DNA of 53,279 nt, from positions 1 through 53,279 of the forward strand of contig JANWZJ010000005.1 in NCBI GenBank assembly GCA_025054525.1, written 5' to 3'. Below the pieces are notes generated by a model, which did no database searches, was not told the DNA's origin, and saw only the letters and a list, made by a program, of their open reading frames with translations. The first letter of the stretch is position 1. Each line of letters begins with the position of its first letter. Of the stretch, positions 16,149 to 24,064 are shown piece by piece. A program made the translations under genes and the position numbers. This stretch comes from Bacteroidia bacterium (GTDB taxonomy: Bacteria > Bacteroidota > Bacteroidia > SpSt-205).

Positions 16149-16780
16149 AAATCCTCTTCCTCTATATCCTCTATCTCTACTTCCTCTATGCCCATGTCTA
16201 ACTCCGTGTCTTCTATCAAAGTCTCGGAAGCAACATCGCTCTCCTGCTCTATGGATTTGTCTAAGTCTTTGTCTTTCTCTGTGCCTATCAGCCTATCTAA
16301 TGAGACTTCGGGAACATTTTCTTCTGTGATAGAAGGCACTGCTGTAGACGATGGGGTTTGGGTTCGGATGGTAGTGCGTGCTTGTGCTTGGACGGCTTCG
16401 GTAGAGGGCTGCTGCGGAGTAGTGATATAGACCTTGCTCCGAGCAAGAAGTAAGCGAGGCTGCCTCGGAGGCGTTACAAACACAAAATATACCCCTGTTT
16501 CCCGAAAAGATATACGCGCCCGGTAGGATGGATTCTGACCTTTGGCACGAGGCATAAGATAAACGCCCTGCAGTTTATCTACTTTGCGTACGATGATCCA
16601 AAGGGTATCCCATTCTTGAGGTTGTTTGGGGCGATATTCAGACCATACAGGAAGGGGCACGCGTACCATCCGAAAAGCTGTATCTATACCAGTCAGCTTT
16701 CCTTCTGCTGAGATTTGAGTGCCAAAGTGCAAGCTCTTTTGAGCCAAAAGGAGAGAGAGGAATAAGCCCAACCCTCGCAT
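16145..16780 (-). CDS. Secreted hypothetical protein with acidic tail
   Basis: The 211-residue protein begins with a short hydrophobic signal (LGLFLSLLLA), then a beta-rich region (about 20-120) with VPLPVWSEYRPKQPQEWDTLWIIVRKV, a low-complexity Thr/Ser/Gln linker, and a strongly acidic C-terminus ending EEVEIEDIEEEDL. I recognise no domain. The gene starts directly after the lgt stop and overlaps DUF58 by 4 bp, so it is translated with them. A periplasmic or surface location is inferred from the signal. Confidence 0.65.
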   Translation of the reverse strand: MRGLGLFLSLLLAQKSLHFGTQISAEGKLTGIDTAFRMVRVPLPVWSEYRPKQPQEWDTLWIIVRKVDKLQGVYLMPRAKGQNPSYRARISFRETGVYFVFVTPPRQPRLLLARSKVYITTPQQPSTEAVQAQARTTIRTQTPSSTAVPSITEENVPEVSLDRLIGTEKDKDLDKSIEQESDVASETLIEDTELDMGIEEVEIEDIEEEDL

Positions 16781-17575
16781 CTATCCAAAGTTAGCAGATG
16801 TACGGCGAAAAAGAAAATACAATCCGATTAGGATGAAGGGCAGACTCAGAAGTTGCCCCATATTTAGAGGGATTCCCAAGCTATAAGCCTCTTGCGGTTC
16901 TTTTACCCATTCGATGCCCCATCTCCAGCCAAAAACCCACACTAAAAATATGCCAACCAACCACCCCGATGCATATCTGGTATGGACACCCCGACGATAT
17001 AGCCCCAGAAGTAGCACAAAAAGGATAAGATATACGACGGCTTCATAAATCTGCGTAGGGTGTCGGGGATGCGGGTCTACCCGCTCAAATACAAATGCCC
17101 AGGGAACTGTGGTGATTTTGCCGTATATCTCGGAGTTGAAGAGGTTTCCCAAACGAATTAAAGCAGCGGTGAGCGCAGTGGGGATAGTCAAACGGTCTAT
17201 AAGCCAGAGAAAGGGCTGTTCTCTGCGCTTTCTGCTGTAGAGATACACCGCTAAAAGCACACCTAAGGTACCTCCATGACTGGCTAAGCCTCCTTCCCAT
17301 ACCTTGAGAATCTCTAAGGGATTCTCCCAGTAGTATTGGGGTTCATAGAAGAAACAGTGCCCCAAACGCGCCCCTACGACAGTTCCCACCAGCAGGTACC
17401 CCAGTAGCGTATCCAAATCCTTCTCTGGCTTATTCTCTTGACGATATATCCATCGCATGATGTAGAACCCGATAAAGAAGCCTCCAGCAAAAAGAAGCCC
17501 ATACCACCGAAGTTGGAGCGGTCCAAGGACAAGAATCTCAGGAGATACTCTCCAGTGGATATACGATTCTATCAT
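16781..17575 (-). CDS. lgt: Prolipoprotein diacylglyceryl transferase
   Basis: Lgt moves diacylglycerol from phosphatidylglycerol to the lipobox cysteine of prelipoproteins in the inner membrane. The 264-residue, seven-helix protein shows GARLGHCFFY (68-77), GGLASHGGTLG with H100 equivalent to the essential histidine of E. coli Lgt, RLGNLFNSEIYG with R141, and HPTQIYE. The many predicted lipoproteins in the window are its substrates. It overlaps the upstream hydrolase by 4 bp. Confidence 0.96.
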   Translation of the reverse strand: MIESYIHWRVSPEILVLGPLQLRWYGLLFAGGFFIGFYIMRWIYRQENKPEKDLDTLLGYLLVGTVVGARLGHCFFYEPQYYWENPLEILKVWEGGLASHGGTLGVLLAVYLYSRKRREQPFLWLIDRLTIPTALTAALIRLGNLFNSEIYGKITTVPWAFVFERVDPHPRHPTQIYEAVVYLILFVLLLGLYRRGVHTRYASGWLVGIFLVWVFGWRWGIEWVKEPQEAYSLGIPLNMGQLLSLPFILIGLYFLFRRTSANFG

Positions 17576-18405
17576 ATCTTTTGCAGAAAGGCTAAAATGT
17601 CCGCAAATACTTGCTGGCGGAAGGTTTCGTGGAGCGGCTCATGAAAGGAGTCGGGATAGGACAAAGCCTGCTTATCAGGAGCGGGGATGCGCTCATAGAA
17701 GCGTTGAGCGGCGGATGTATCACAGATAGGGTCAGCCCCAGGGAGAATGAAGAGATATCTTCCTTCAGCAAGCAGGGGGAGGTCTTTCCATGCTTCCTTT
17801 TGAGCGCGCTGGGTCGCAGAAAACCAGCCAGCAGTCGCCGTACGAAAAATCAGCGGGTCTTGCGCATAGGCTTGTACTTCTTTAGGATCATGAGAAAGCT
17901 GTTCGGGTTTGAGCCCTGAAGGAAGACTCAGCATAGGTAAGAGCCGCGCCGCTACTTCTCCCAGTGCTTTTTTCCATGTGGGGACCTCCAGCCGAAGCTG
18001 CAGAAGGGGCGCACTCACAATAAGCGCCTGCGACATCCATACCTCCTTATATTTCTGCCTATATCGCAGTACAATCAATCCCCCCAGTGAATGCCCAGCT
18101 AAGACTACTGGCTTATGAAGCTTACTCTTCCAGTGGGTCCATACCGCTGTCAAATCATAAAGATACTCCTCCAAATCCGTAATATATCCGCGTCTACCCG
18201 TGGAGCGCCCATGCCCGCGCAAGTCCCAAATGAGATTAGCCCAGCCATGTTTTACCAGAAACTCCACGACCTCTTGATACCTTCCGCTGTGTTCAGCATA
18301 ACCGTGTACCCAGAAAACTGTGCCTTTGGGCGAAGGGGCAGGATACCAAGCGGTATATAGCCTTTCACCTTGGTGGCCGGTTACCGTGTGGGCATGAAAC
18401 TCCAT
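17572..18405 (-). CDS. Alpha/beta hydrolase, monoacylglycerol lipase-like
   Basis: This 277-residue serine hydrolase of the monoacylglycerol lipase type has an oxyanion-hole region VFWVHGYAEHSGRY, the DLRGHGRSTGRRGY signature, nucleophile S106 in LAGHSLGG, and later PGADPICD and FHEPLHE carrying the acid and histidine. Substrate is inferred to be a monoacylglycerol or lysophospholipid. It leads the operon with lgt, whose reaction consumes phosphatidylglycerol, so a lipid role would fit. A TACCTTTG box lies 4 nt before its ATG. Confidence 0.85.
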   Translation of the reverse strand: MEFHAHTVTGHQGERLYTAWYPAPSPKGTVFWVHGYAEHSGRYQEVVEFLVKHGWANLIWDLRGHGRSTGRRGYITDLEEYLYDLTAVWTHWKSKLHKPVVLAGHSLGGLIVLRYRQKYKEVWMSQALIVSAPLLQLRLEVPTWKKALGEVAARLLPMLSLPSGLKPEQLSHDPKEVQAYAQDPLIFRTATAGWFSATQRAQKEAWKDLPLLAEGRYLFILPGADPICDTSAAQRFYERIPAPDKQALSYPDSFHEPLHETFRQQVFADILAFLQKI

Positions 18406-18409
18406 GAGG

Positions 18410-18417
18410 CAAAGGTA
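18410..18417 (-). promoter_or_regulatory. -7 promoter box of the hydrolase-lgt operon
   Basis: TACCTTTG on the minus strand, ending 4 nt before the ATG at 18405. It sits between the purD-permease unit and the hydrolase gene. Confidence 0.72.
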
Positions 18418-18424
18418 GAATGCC

Positions 18425-19633
18425 TCACTCGTAGCGCAGCGCCTCTACGGGATTGAGCTTTGCGGCTTCGTTAGCAGGCTGGTACCCTGCGATAATCCCT
18501 ACCGTTCCACTTAGTCCTACTGCCAGTGCCACCCATCGCCACGGCAGAATAAACTCCATGCCTAAGAGTAGGGCTACGATGTTGCCCATGAGAACGCCAA
18601 GCCCAATTCCCCCTAATCCCCCTACTACTGCGATTACCACAGCTTCGGTGAGGAATTGTTTGCGTATAGCCCTGCGAGAAGCTCCTAATGCCATGCGCAG
18701 TCCAATCTCGTGAGTTCTTTCTTTCACAATAACCAGGAGGATATTTGTTAGGCTCAGCGTAGCCCCCAAGAGCGTCAGCAGGGTAATCCCTATGGTAGCC
18801 CACCGCACTATCCGAAGCTGCTCTAAAACAAACTCAGTGAGCTGTTCTGGCTGCAGGAAAGAAAAGTTATCGGTTTGGCGAGGCGATAATCGGCGTACGA
18901 CACGCATTACCGAACGAGCTTTTTGGAGGGCGGCAGGCACCGCTTCTACGGAAGGAGCAGCTACATAGATTTGTACAATCGGCAACTCCGAGCGTCCTGT
19001 ACCCCACGGCACAAAGCACTCCCAGTCTAAATTAATCCCTGCTAATCCTCCTCTTCGCTCTAAGGCGCCTATGACCTTATAGTATCTGCCTCCTATTTGC
19101 ACCCATTTATTTATAGGCGAGGTGGTAGGGAAAAGTAGGCGGGCTACCTCTCCTCCCAGTACCACGACAGGAAGACGCCGCTCTTCTTCCGCCTGCGTAA
19201 AAAAGCGTCCGTGCGCCAGCTTCAAGCGAGCCGCCTTGACATAACTGGCATCTACACTAAGCAGCCGCACGCGAGCCGGAGTATCTTTGCCTTGATAAAC
19301 GGCTTTAGCCGATGCACTAACAAACTGCGAACGAGCCACATCGGCGCCGGGGAAAGCATAAATGGCGTAGAAGCGATTCGCTTCCCACTTCTGGAGAGGT
19401 GCCCCCATTGAAAACATGCGGCCACGCCTGCCAATCCGAATCCCCACTTCACCTCCCGTAATCATAAAGGCATGGGGACTGAGTCCCCCGAAGGCTTCAT
19501 TGAGATAGCCTCGCAGAGCTTCTAAGGCTGTAAGTACGCCCACCAGCGCTGTAATCCCAAAGGCTAATATGCTTAGCGTTAGGATAGCTCTTAGGCGATA
19601 CTCCCATAGCGCCCGCAGCGCCTCAGCTATCAT
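18425..19633 (-). CDS. MacB/FtsX-type ABC transporter permease
   Basis: This 402-residue permease has one N-terminal membrane helix (about 15-38), a periplasmic MacB core domain (about 45-280), and three C-terminal helices, ending with the family hallmark NEAAKLNPVEALRYE. The motif EIGLRMALGASRRAI is typical of the group that exports lipoproteins, peptides or drugs through an envelope-spanning complex. No ATPase or membrane-fusion subunit gene is adjacent, so its partners must be elsewhere. It is cotranscribed after purD with a 4-bp overlap, an unexpected pairing. Confidence 0.9.
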   Translation of the reverse strand: MIAEALRALWEYRLRAILTLSILAFGITALVGVLTALEALRGYLNEAFGGLSPHAFMITGGEVGIRIGRRGRMFSMGAPLQKWEANRFYAIYAFPGADVARSQFVSASAKAVYQGKDTPARVRLLSVDASYVKAARLKLAHGRFFTQAEEERRLPVVVLGGEVARLLFPTTSPINKWVQIGGRYYKVIGALERRGGLAGINLDWECFVPWGTGRSELPIVQIYVAAPSVEAVPAALQKARSVMRVVRRLSPRQTDNFSFLQPEQLTEFVLEQLRIVRWATIGITLLTLLGATLSLTNILLVIVKERTHEIGLRMALGASRRAIRKQFLTEAVVIAVVGGLGGIGLGVLMGNIVALLLGMEFILPWRWVALAVGLSGTVGIIAGYQPANEAAKLNPVEALRYE

Positions 19634-20898
19634 GCTGCAATATCACGCCGAAAGACCTTCTCTGGAAAATTTACTTGCTCCAACGCAGCGTAAGCCCGAC
19701 TGCGGGCTTCGGCTCTATCCTTACCCAATCCTACAGCCGTATATACCCGCCCTCCCAAGGTAAATACTTGCCCCTCTTCGGAAACTTCTACACCTGCCCA
19801 GTAGATATAGGAGTCTCCTTGGAGGCGGCAGCCGCCTTCGCTAAGGGCAGGCATCGGAATAAAATGACCACTTGTACTGGCATCAGGGTATCCTGGCGTG
19901 GCAGCCACGACTGCCACTGCGCTCGTAGCATGCATGCGAACTTTCAGTTCGCTGAGCCGCTGAATTTTGTAGTAGAATAGGATTTCATCCAGAGTATTGT
20001 CTATGAGAGGCAGGATAATCTGAGCTTCGGGGTCGCCCAAGCGCACATTGTATTCCAACACATAAGGCTCATCTCCCACCTTCATCAGCCCTAAATACAA
20101 AAAGCCATGATAAGGTATGCCCATTTGTTGGAGTCTTTCCAAAGTAGGGTCTATGACCTTGCGCCGCACTTGGTCTATCCATTCGGGAGTGTCGGCAGGG
20201 GCATATCCCCCCATACCACCTGTATTGGGGCCTTGGTCGCCTTCACTAAGCCGTTTGTAATCGCGGGCACTGGGCAAAATAGTATATCCCTTTCCATCCG
20301 CCAAGAGAAAAATAGAGCGCTCTTCTCCTTGCAGAAACTGCTCTATGAGAATCGTACTACCGGCACTACCGAACTTTTCACCGGAGAGGCAGCCCTTGGC
20401 AAATGCAATCGCTTCTTCTGGTGTCTGTGCTACGAGCACCCCTTTTCCTCCAGCTAATCCGCTCGCTTTCACTACCACGGGATAAGAGACCTTACGCAAA
20501 TGAGCTTCCGCCGCATCTACTTGGGTAGCATCAAAGATGACCGCTTCTGCCGTAGGGATGCCTGCTTCGCGCAGAAAAGCCTTTGCGCGTGCTTTGCTTG
20601 CTTCTAAAAAGGTGAGCCTTTGCGAAGGGCCTATCACCGTAGCCAAATCGTGTAAATCATCGTACATACCTCTGGCAAGCGGGACTTCTGGCCCGACGAT
20701 TACATATTCTATCCTATGCTGCCGAATAAACTCTCTAAGCTCCCGAATCTGATTTTCCTGGATGAGTACTCGCTGGATGGGGGGCTGCATGCCGCCATTT
20801 CCCGGCGCCACATACACTTCTAATTTGCCTGAAAGCAAGGCTTTATGTGCAAGGGCATGTTCTCTAGCCCCTCTACCAATAACTAAGAGTTTCCGCAC
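19630..20898 (-). CDS. purD: Phosphoribosylamine--glycine ligase
   Basis: PurD joins phosphoribosylamine and glycine in the second step of purine synthesis. The 422-residue ATP-grasp enzyme has the N-terminal VIGRGAREHALAHK, the ATP-binding VVKASGLAGGKGV, GEERSIFLLADG, and the metal/active-site stretch VLEYNVRLGDPEAQ. Start is GTG at 20898, exactly 4 nt after TAACTTTG. Other pur genes in the window (purB at the left edge) are not adjacent. Confidence 0.97.
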   Translation of the reverse strand: MRKLLVIGRGAREHALAHKALLSGKLEVYVAPGNGGMQPPIQRVLIQENQIRELREFIRQHRIEYVIVGPEVPLARGMYDDLHDLATVIGPSQRLTFLEASKARAKAFLREAGIPTAEAVIFDATQVDAAEAHLRKVSYPVVVKASGLAGGKGVLVAQTPEEAIAFAKGCLSGEKFGSAGSTILIEQFLQGEERSIFLLADGKGYTILPSARDYKRLSEGDQGPNTGGMGGYAPADTPEWIDQVRRKVIDPTLERLQQMGIPYHGFLYLGLMKVGDEPYVLEYNVRLGDPEAQIILPLIDNTLDEILFYYKIQRLSELKVRMHATSAVAVVAATPGYPDASTSGHFIPMPALSEGGCRLQGDSYIYWAGVEVSEEGQVFTLGGRVYTAVGLGKDRAEARSRAYAALEQVNFPEKVFRRDIAA

Positions 20899-20902
20899 TC
20901 TA

Positions 20903-20910
20903 CAAAGTTA
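20903..20910 (-). promoter_or_regulatory. -7 promoter box of purD
   Basis: TAACTTTG on the minus strand, ending 4 nt before the GTG start of purD at 20898. It lies downstream of the small RNA's terminator, so purD has its own promoter. Confidence 0.7.
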
Positions 20911-20957
20911 TCAGTCCTATTAGGACTTCGCTCAGAAGGATTGGGGATAGTCAGAGG

Positions 20958-21006
20958 AAAAAAGAAAACCCCCGGGGACTCAACCCGCAGGGAATCAACC
21001 CGGGGG
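20958..21006 (-). terminator. Intrinsic terminator of the small RNA
   Basis: CCCCCGGG at 20969-20976 is the exact inverse complement of CCCGGGGG at 20999-21006, giving an 8-bp all-GC stem. On the minus strand it is followed by TTTTCTTTTTT. The loop itself contains CCC-GCA-GGG, so two alternative folds exist. Confidence 0.75.
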
Positions 21007-21022
21007 CCTCTCTGCTGGGGTT
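20958..21022 (-). ncRNA. Candidate small RNA of about 65 nt, unidentified
   Basis: On the minus strand a TACCTTTG box (21027-21034) is followed, with the same offset seen at tRNA-Asn, by a non-coding stretch ending in a strong hairpin and a U-tract. The interior holds two near-identical units, GGGTTGATTCCC and GGGTTGAGTCCC, separated by TGC and enclosed by a CCCCC/GGGGG stem. No ATG or GTG-led reading frame of useful length exists in it. It lies in the 242-bp gap between pdxH and purD, the only sizeable gap without a protein gene. I do not recognise the family; the repeat units look like shortened tRNA T-arms, which may be coincidence. The 5' end is estimated from the box. Confidence 0.55.
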
Positions 21023-21026
21023 AAGT

Positions 21027-21034
21027 CAAAGGTA
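21027..21034 (-). promoter_or_regulatory. -7 promoter box of the candidate small RNA
   Basis: TACCTTTG on the minus strand with no start codon 4-9 nt after it. Transcription would begin near 21022, which supports a non-coding transcript. Confidence 0.6.
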
Positions 21035-21140
21035 CAACGTTTTTTAGAAATCGCAATGCATTTCTGGTTTCCGCTGGCTCAGTGGTACGCGGAGAAAGCC
21101 AAGTGGTTAAGAGACTATACTAAACTGCTGTTTCCGCAGC

Positions 21141-21785
21141 CTAAGGTGCTAAGCGGTACTTTTCCCAGAGCCCTTCTTTCGTTTCCTCATACACGATGCG
21201 GTCATGCAGTCTCCCAGGGCGTCCTTGCCAAAATTCTACCTTAGCTATCCGAACTTGGTATCCCCCCCAATGCTCAGGACGGGGTATGGGATTGATATGG
21301 AAGTAGCGGAGGTAGTTTTCCCACAGGGCTTCTAATTCTCGGCGTGTGATGCGTTGGCTTTGGGGAGAAGCCCACGCACTGAGTCGGCTCTCATGCGGGC
21401 GAGACGCAAAATACTCATCCGCTAACTGGGCAGGTGCCTTTTCAGCGATGCCTTCCATGCGTACCTGACGCTCCAGTACATCCCACCAAAACGTAGCGGC
21501 TACCCGCGGATTATGCGCTATCTCCAATCCTTTGGCGCTCTGGTAGTTCGTATAAAAGTAAATATAAGGAGGATTGAAGCCCTTCAACAGAACGACCCGA
21601 GCATGCGGCCGCCCCGCCGCATCCACGGTAGAGAGCACAAAAGCATTCGGTTCTAAAATTTGAGCTTTGATGGCTTGCTGCAACCATTCCTTGAAGAGAG
21701 AGAACGGCTCGGAAGGCGTATTGCTCTCATCCAGCAACTGCCCTTGATATGCCCTACGCAGCGAAGCCAGTTCTAAATCTCCCAT
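21141..21785 (-). CDS. pdxH: Pyridoxamine 5'-phosphate oxidase
   Basis: PdxH oxidises pyridoxine or pyridoxamine phosphate to pyridoxal phosphate with FMN. The protein of about 214 residues shows NAFVLSTVDAAGRPHARVVLLKGF, the FMN-binding FYTNYQSAKGLEIAHNPRVAATFWW, SAWASPQSQ, the PEHWGGYQV motif and C-terminal LHDRIVYEE. The ATG at 21785 (MGDLELASLRRAY) is preferred; a GTG two codons upstream is possible. It overlaps the aminotransferase stop by 13 bp, and the pairing is sensible because IlvE needs pyridoxal phosphate. Confidence 0.95.
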   Translation of the reverse strand: MGDLELASLRRAYQGQLLDESNTPSEPFSLFKEWLQQAIKAQILEPNAFVLSTVDAAGRPHARVVLLKGFNPPYIYFYTNYQSAKGLEIAHNPRVAATFWWDVLERQVRMEGIAEKAPAQLADEYFASRPHESRLSAWASPQSQRITRRELEALWENYLRYFHINPIPRPEHWGGYQVRIAKVEFWQGRPGRLHDRIVYEETKEGLWEKYRLAP

Positions 21786-22828
21786 ATCCACTCAGAAACG
21801 ACTGACTTTTCTCCGGAAAGTATTTGACGATATGTTAGAGCAAGCAGGTCTGCTATAGGATGCGTTGGAGGCAACTGCCACCACTTATTAGCGTAAAATA
21901 AGCTCCGTACAGGCATAATCGTAGCCGCTGTACCCGTTCCAAATACTTCCAAAATGCTCCCATGGGCTATCCCTTCAGTCAATTCGTGAATGGATACTTC
22001 TTGCTCTTTCCAAGAGATTCCCAGCATCTGTGCCATTTTGAGCACAGTATCTCGGGTGATTCCAGGCAAAATCGTTCCTCTATCTAAGGGAGGCGTAATC
22101 AGCGTAGGACCTTTTTGCACGAAAAAGACATTCATTGTACTGAACTCCTCTATGAGCTCATGCCGAATAGCATCTAACCACAGAGAAACATGGCAGTTGT
22201 GCTGCTGAGCTTTCTTGCCACTGAGCATGGCTGCCGAATAGTTGCCTGCCATCTTGATAGAACCGGTCCCCCCAGGCGCAGCACGAACTAACTCTTCTTC
22301 CACATAAACTCGTACTGGTTCACCGTAGTAAGGTCCGACAGGCGTTAGATAAATAAGGAATATATAGCTGTCTGAAGGTCGTACTCCGAGCCAGGGGTCT
22401 GCAGCGAAATAAAGCGGGCGAATATAAAGGGCATGCCGCAGATCAGGAGGGAAAAGGTCTTTTTCTACTTGGAGAAGTCGCCGCAGCAAGCCCAGAAAAA
22501 GCTCTGCAGGCACGGGGGGCATGACAAGGCGCTCAGCCGAACGAACAAATCGTTGATAGTGGTCTGCTACTCTGAAAGCAAAGTAGGTGTCTTTGGGTCT
22601 GTGATAGGCTTTAAGCCCTTCAAATATAGCTTGCCCATAATGAAGTGCAGATGTCCCGGGCGAAAGAGATAAACGCTCAAATCGCTTGACTCGGACCTCT
22701 TGCCACCCCCCTTCCTGATACTTAGCATAGGCAAGATAGCGACCAAAAACCCTCCCAAAAGGAAGCTGCTCCCATGAGATAGCGGGGGGAGGTAACGCAG
22801 TATCTTCTACAATGATTTCCCAGTTCAT
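21773..22828 (-). CDS. ilvE: Branched-chain amino acid aminotransferase
   Basis: This fold-type IV PLP enzyme interconverts branched-chain amino acids and their 2-oxo acids with glutamate. The 351-residue protein is of the long BCAT type: LHYGQAIFEGLKAYHR, catalytic K192 in GGTGSIKMAGNYSAAM, EEFSTMNVFFV, and EVFGTGTAATIMPV. I chose the ATG at 22828, which overlaps the upstream stop as ATGA; a longer reading to 22870 would add 14 unrelated residues. It lies between a glycosyltransferase and pdxH in one leftward unit. Confidence 0.93.
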   Translation of the reverse strand: MNWEIIVEDTALPPPAISWEQLPFGRVFGRYLAYAKYQEGGWQEVRVKRFERLSLSPGTSALHYGQAIFEGLKAYHRPKDTYFAFRVADHYQRFVRSAERLVMPPVPAELFLGLLRRLLQVEKDLFPPDLRHALYIRPLYFAADPWLGVRPSDSYIFLIYLTPVGPYYGEPVRVYVEEELVRAAPGGTGSIKMAGNYSAAMLSGKKAQQHNCHVSLWLDAIRHELIEEFSTMNVFFVQKGPTLITPPLDRGTILPGITRDTVLKMAQMLGISWKEQEVSIHELTEGIAHGSILEVFGTGTAATIMPVRSLFYANKWWQLPPTHPIADLLALTYRQILSGEKSVVSEWIWEI

Positions 22829-24030
22829 GGTCCGACTACCTGTAAAGGGGCTCGCTGAATACGCTGCCACACTTGCGTAACGCTCTCACCTTTCAGAAAC
22901 CGCCATAACCCTACGGCCTGGGCAAGGTGAGCCAAGATAAAGTATCCTGGCACCCGCAGAAGCATAGGTATCTTTACATACGGCATATACAAAAATACAA
23001 ACGCCTCAAGCCATGCCAGCGCTTGTAGTCCAAACAGGAGGGTATAGATTATTTTGCCCTGCAGCATTAGGATAGATGAGCTTATGAAGAGGAGGACTAA
23101 AGCAGGTGGTACTATAAAGTACCGACTGAGCTTGTGCGAAAACAGAAAGAAGAAGAATAGAGGTTCTCTCGCAATATCACTCCCTTTCACACGGGCGAAT
23201 ATTCCATGAAGGACATTATAGGTAATTCGGCTTTTGCGCAGGAATTCTGTTCGTATATCTACAGAGGGAGACTCAAAAGTAATTGCTTCATCTGTGTAGC
23301 GAATGGGTTTGCCTCGGAAGCCTAAATCTAAAATGAAGTAAATATCATCTCCACTACCAAGGGAAGTAATTTCCGGCCACCATTCTGTTCGTATGAGAAA
23401 GAACTCTCCTCCTAATCCTAAGCTTCTATCAAAGAAGCTTTCCCATTTGCGCAGAAGATTTTCCCAGTGGAGATACGAGATTTCAGCGGCTTCGGGGGGA
23501 AGCGCACCTTCTTTGAGCAGGTATCGGAATCCTCCTACTGCTCCTGCTTCGGGGGGGCGAAGCATCAGCCGAACCGCCGCTTTCAAGCTGGCAGGGGCAG
23601 GCAAGGCATTCGCATCGCTAATCAAGGTTAGGGGCGTTTGCACATAAGGACGAGCCCTATTGAGAGCAGCTGATTTCCCTTCCCGAGGCACTACTAAATA
23701 CTCTGCTTCGGGATATTCCTTCAAAGCATTTAAGGTAGCTTTTAGGGACTCATCCCCTTCATGGGTGGAAATCACCCATAGAATCCGTAGCTTCTCTCGG
23801 GGATAGTCTAATCTCCGTAAGGCTTCCATTTTGGGGATGACCGATTCGGCTTCCTTGTAAGCAGGGATGAGAATAGTAACTTCGGGCCAGACCGCAGGGT
23901 CTGGTAGGGGTTTCTGGGGACGCAGCCACTTCACCACCCCCGCTATAGCCCCCAAGGCAAGAGGATAGAACAAGTAAGTGTAAGCCACTAAGAAGGCACT
24001 TACCCAGAATATAACCTCCCCGATGGACAT
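22825..24030 (-). CDS. Membrane-anchored family 2 glycosyltransferase
   Basis: The 401-residue protein has an N-terminal membrane helix (about 6-28), a GT-A domain (about 50-280) with VTILIPAYKEAESV, the DxD-like SDANALP, GSGDDIYF and the downstream RKSRITYN, then three or four C-terminal helices. This is the layout of processive or polyprenyl-linked polysaccharide synthases of the GT2 family. Substrate is unknown; cell-surface polysaccharide is inferred. It is first in the GT2-ilvE-pdxH unit and starts 5 nt after TATTTTTG. Confidence 0.87.
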   Translation of the reverse strand: MSIGEVIFWVSAFLVAYTYLFYPLALGAIAGVVKWLRPQKPLPDPAVWPEVTILIPAYKEAESVIPKMEALRRLDYPREKLRILWVISTHEGDESLKATLNALKEYPEAEYLVVPREGKSAALNRARPYVQTPLTLISDANALPAPASLKAAVRLMLRPPEAGAVGGFRYLLKEGALPPEAAEISYLHWENLLRKWESFFDRSLGLGGEFFLIRTEWWPEITSLGSGDDIYFILDLGFRGKPIRYTDEAITFESPSVDIRTEFLRKSRITYNVLHGIFARVKGSDIAREPLFFFFLFSHKLSRYFIVPPALVLLFISSSILMLQGKIIYTLLFGLQALAWLEAFVFLYMPYVKIPMLLRVPGYFILAHLAQAVGLWRFLKGESVTQVWQRIQRAPLQVVGP

Positions 24031-24035
24031 TTAGG

Positions 24036-24043
24036 CAAAAATA
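24036..24043 (-). promoter_or_regulatory. -7 promoter box of the GT2 operon
   Basis: TATTTTTG on the minus strand, ending 5 nt before the ATG at 24030, and 9 bp from the oppositely facing ldcA box. Confidence 0.65.
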
Positions 24044-24052
24044 TAGCGCAGC

Positions 24053-24060
24053 TACCTTTG
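24053..24060 (+). promoter_or_regulatory. -7 promoter box of ldcA
   Basis: TACCTTTG ends 4 nt before the GTG start at 24065. The two divergent start codons are only 34 bp apart. Confidence 0.72.
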
Positions 24061-24064
24061 TTGT

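Noticed and set aside
16113..16430. A serine-rich 105-residue protein on the plus strand
   Set aside because: It is the antisense of the acidic C-terminus of the secreted protein at 16145-16780; the low-complexity composition is mirrored from that tail.
20958..21022. A riboswitch or leader attenuator of purD
   Set aside because: purD has its own promoter box downstream of the hairpin and U-tract, and its transcript appears leaderless, so the element is more likely a separate RNA.
21041..21062. A terminator for pdxH at the AGAAAT/ATTTCT inverted repeat
   Set aside because: The stem is 6 bp and AT-rich, and on the minus strand it is followed by A residues instead of a U-tract.
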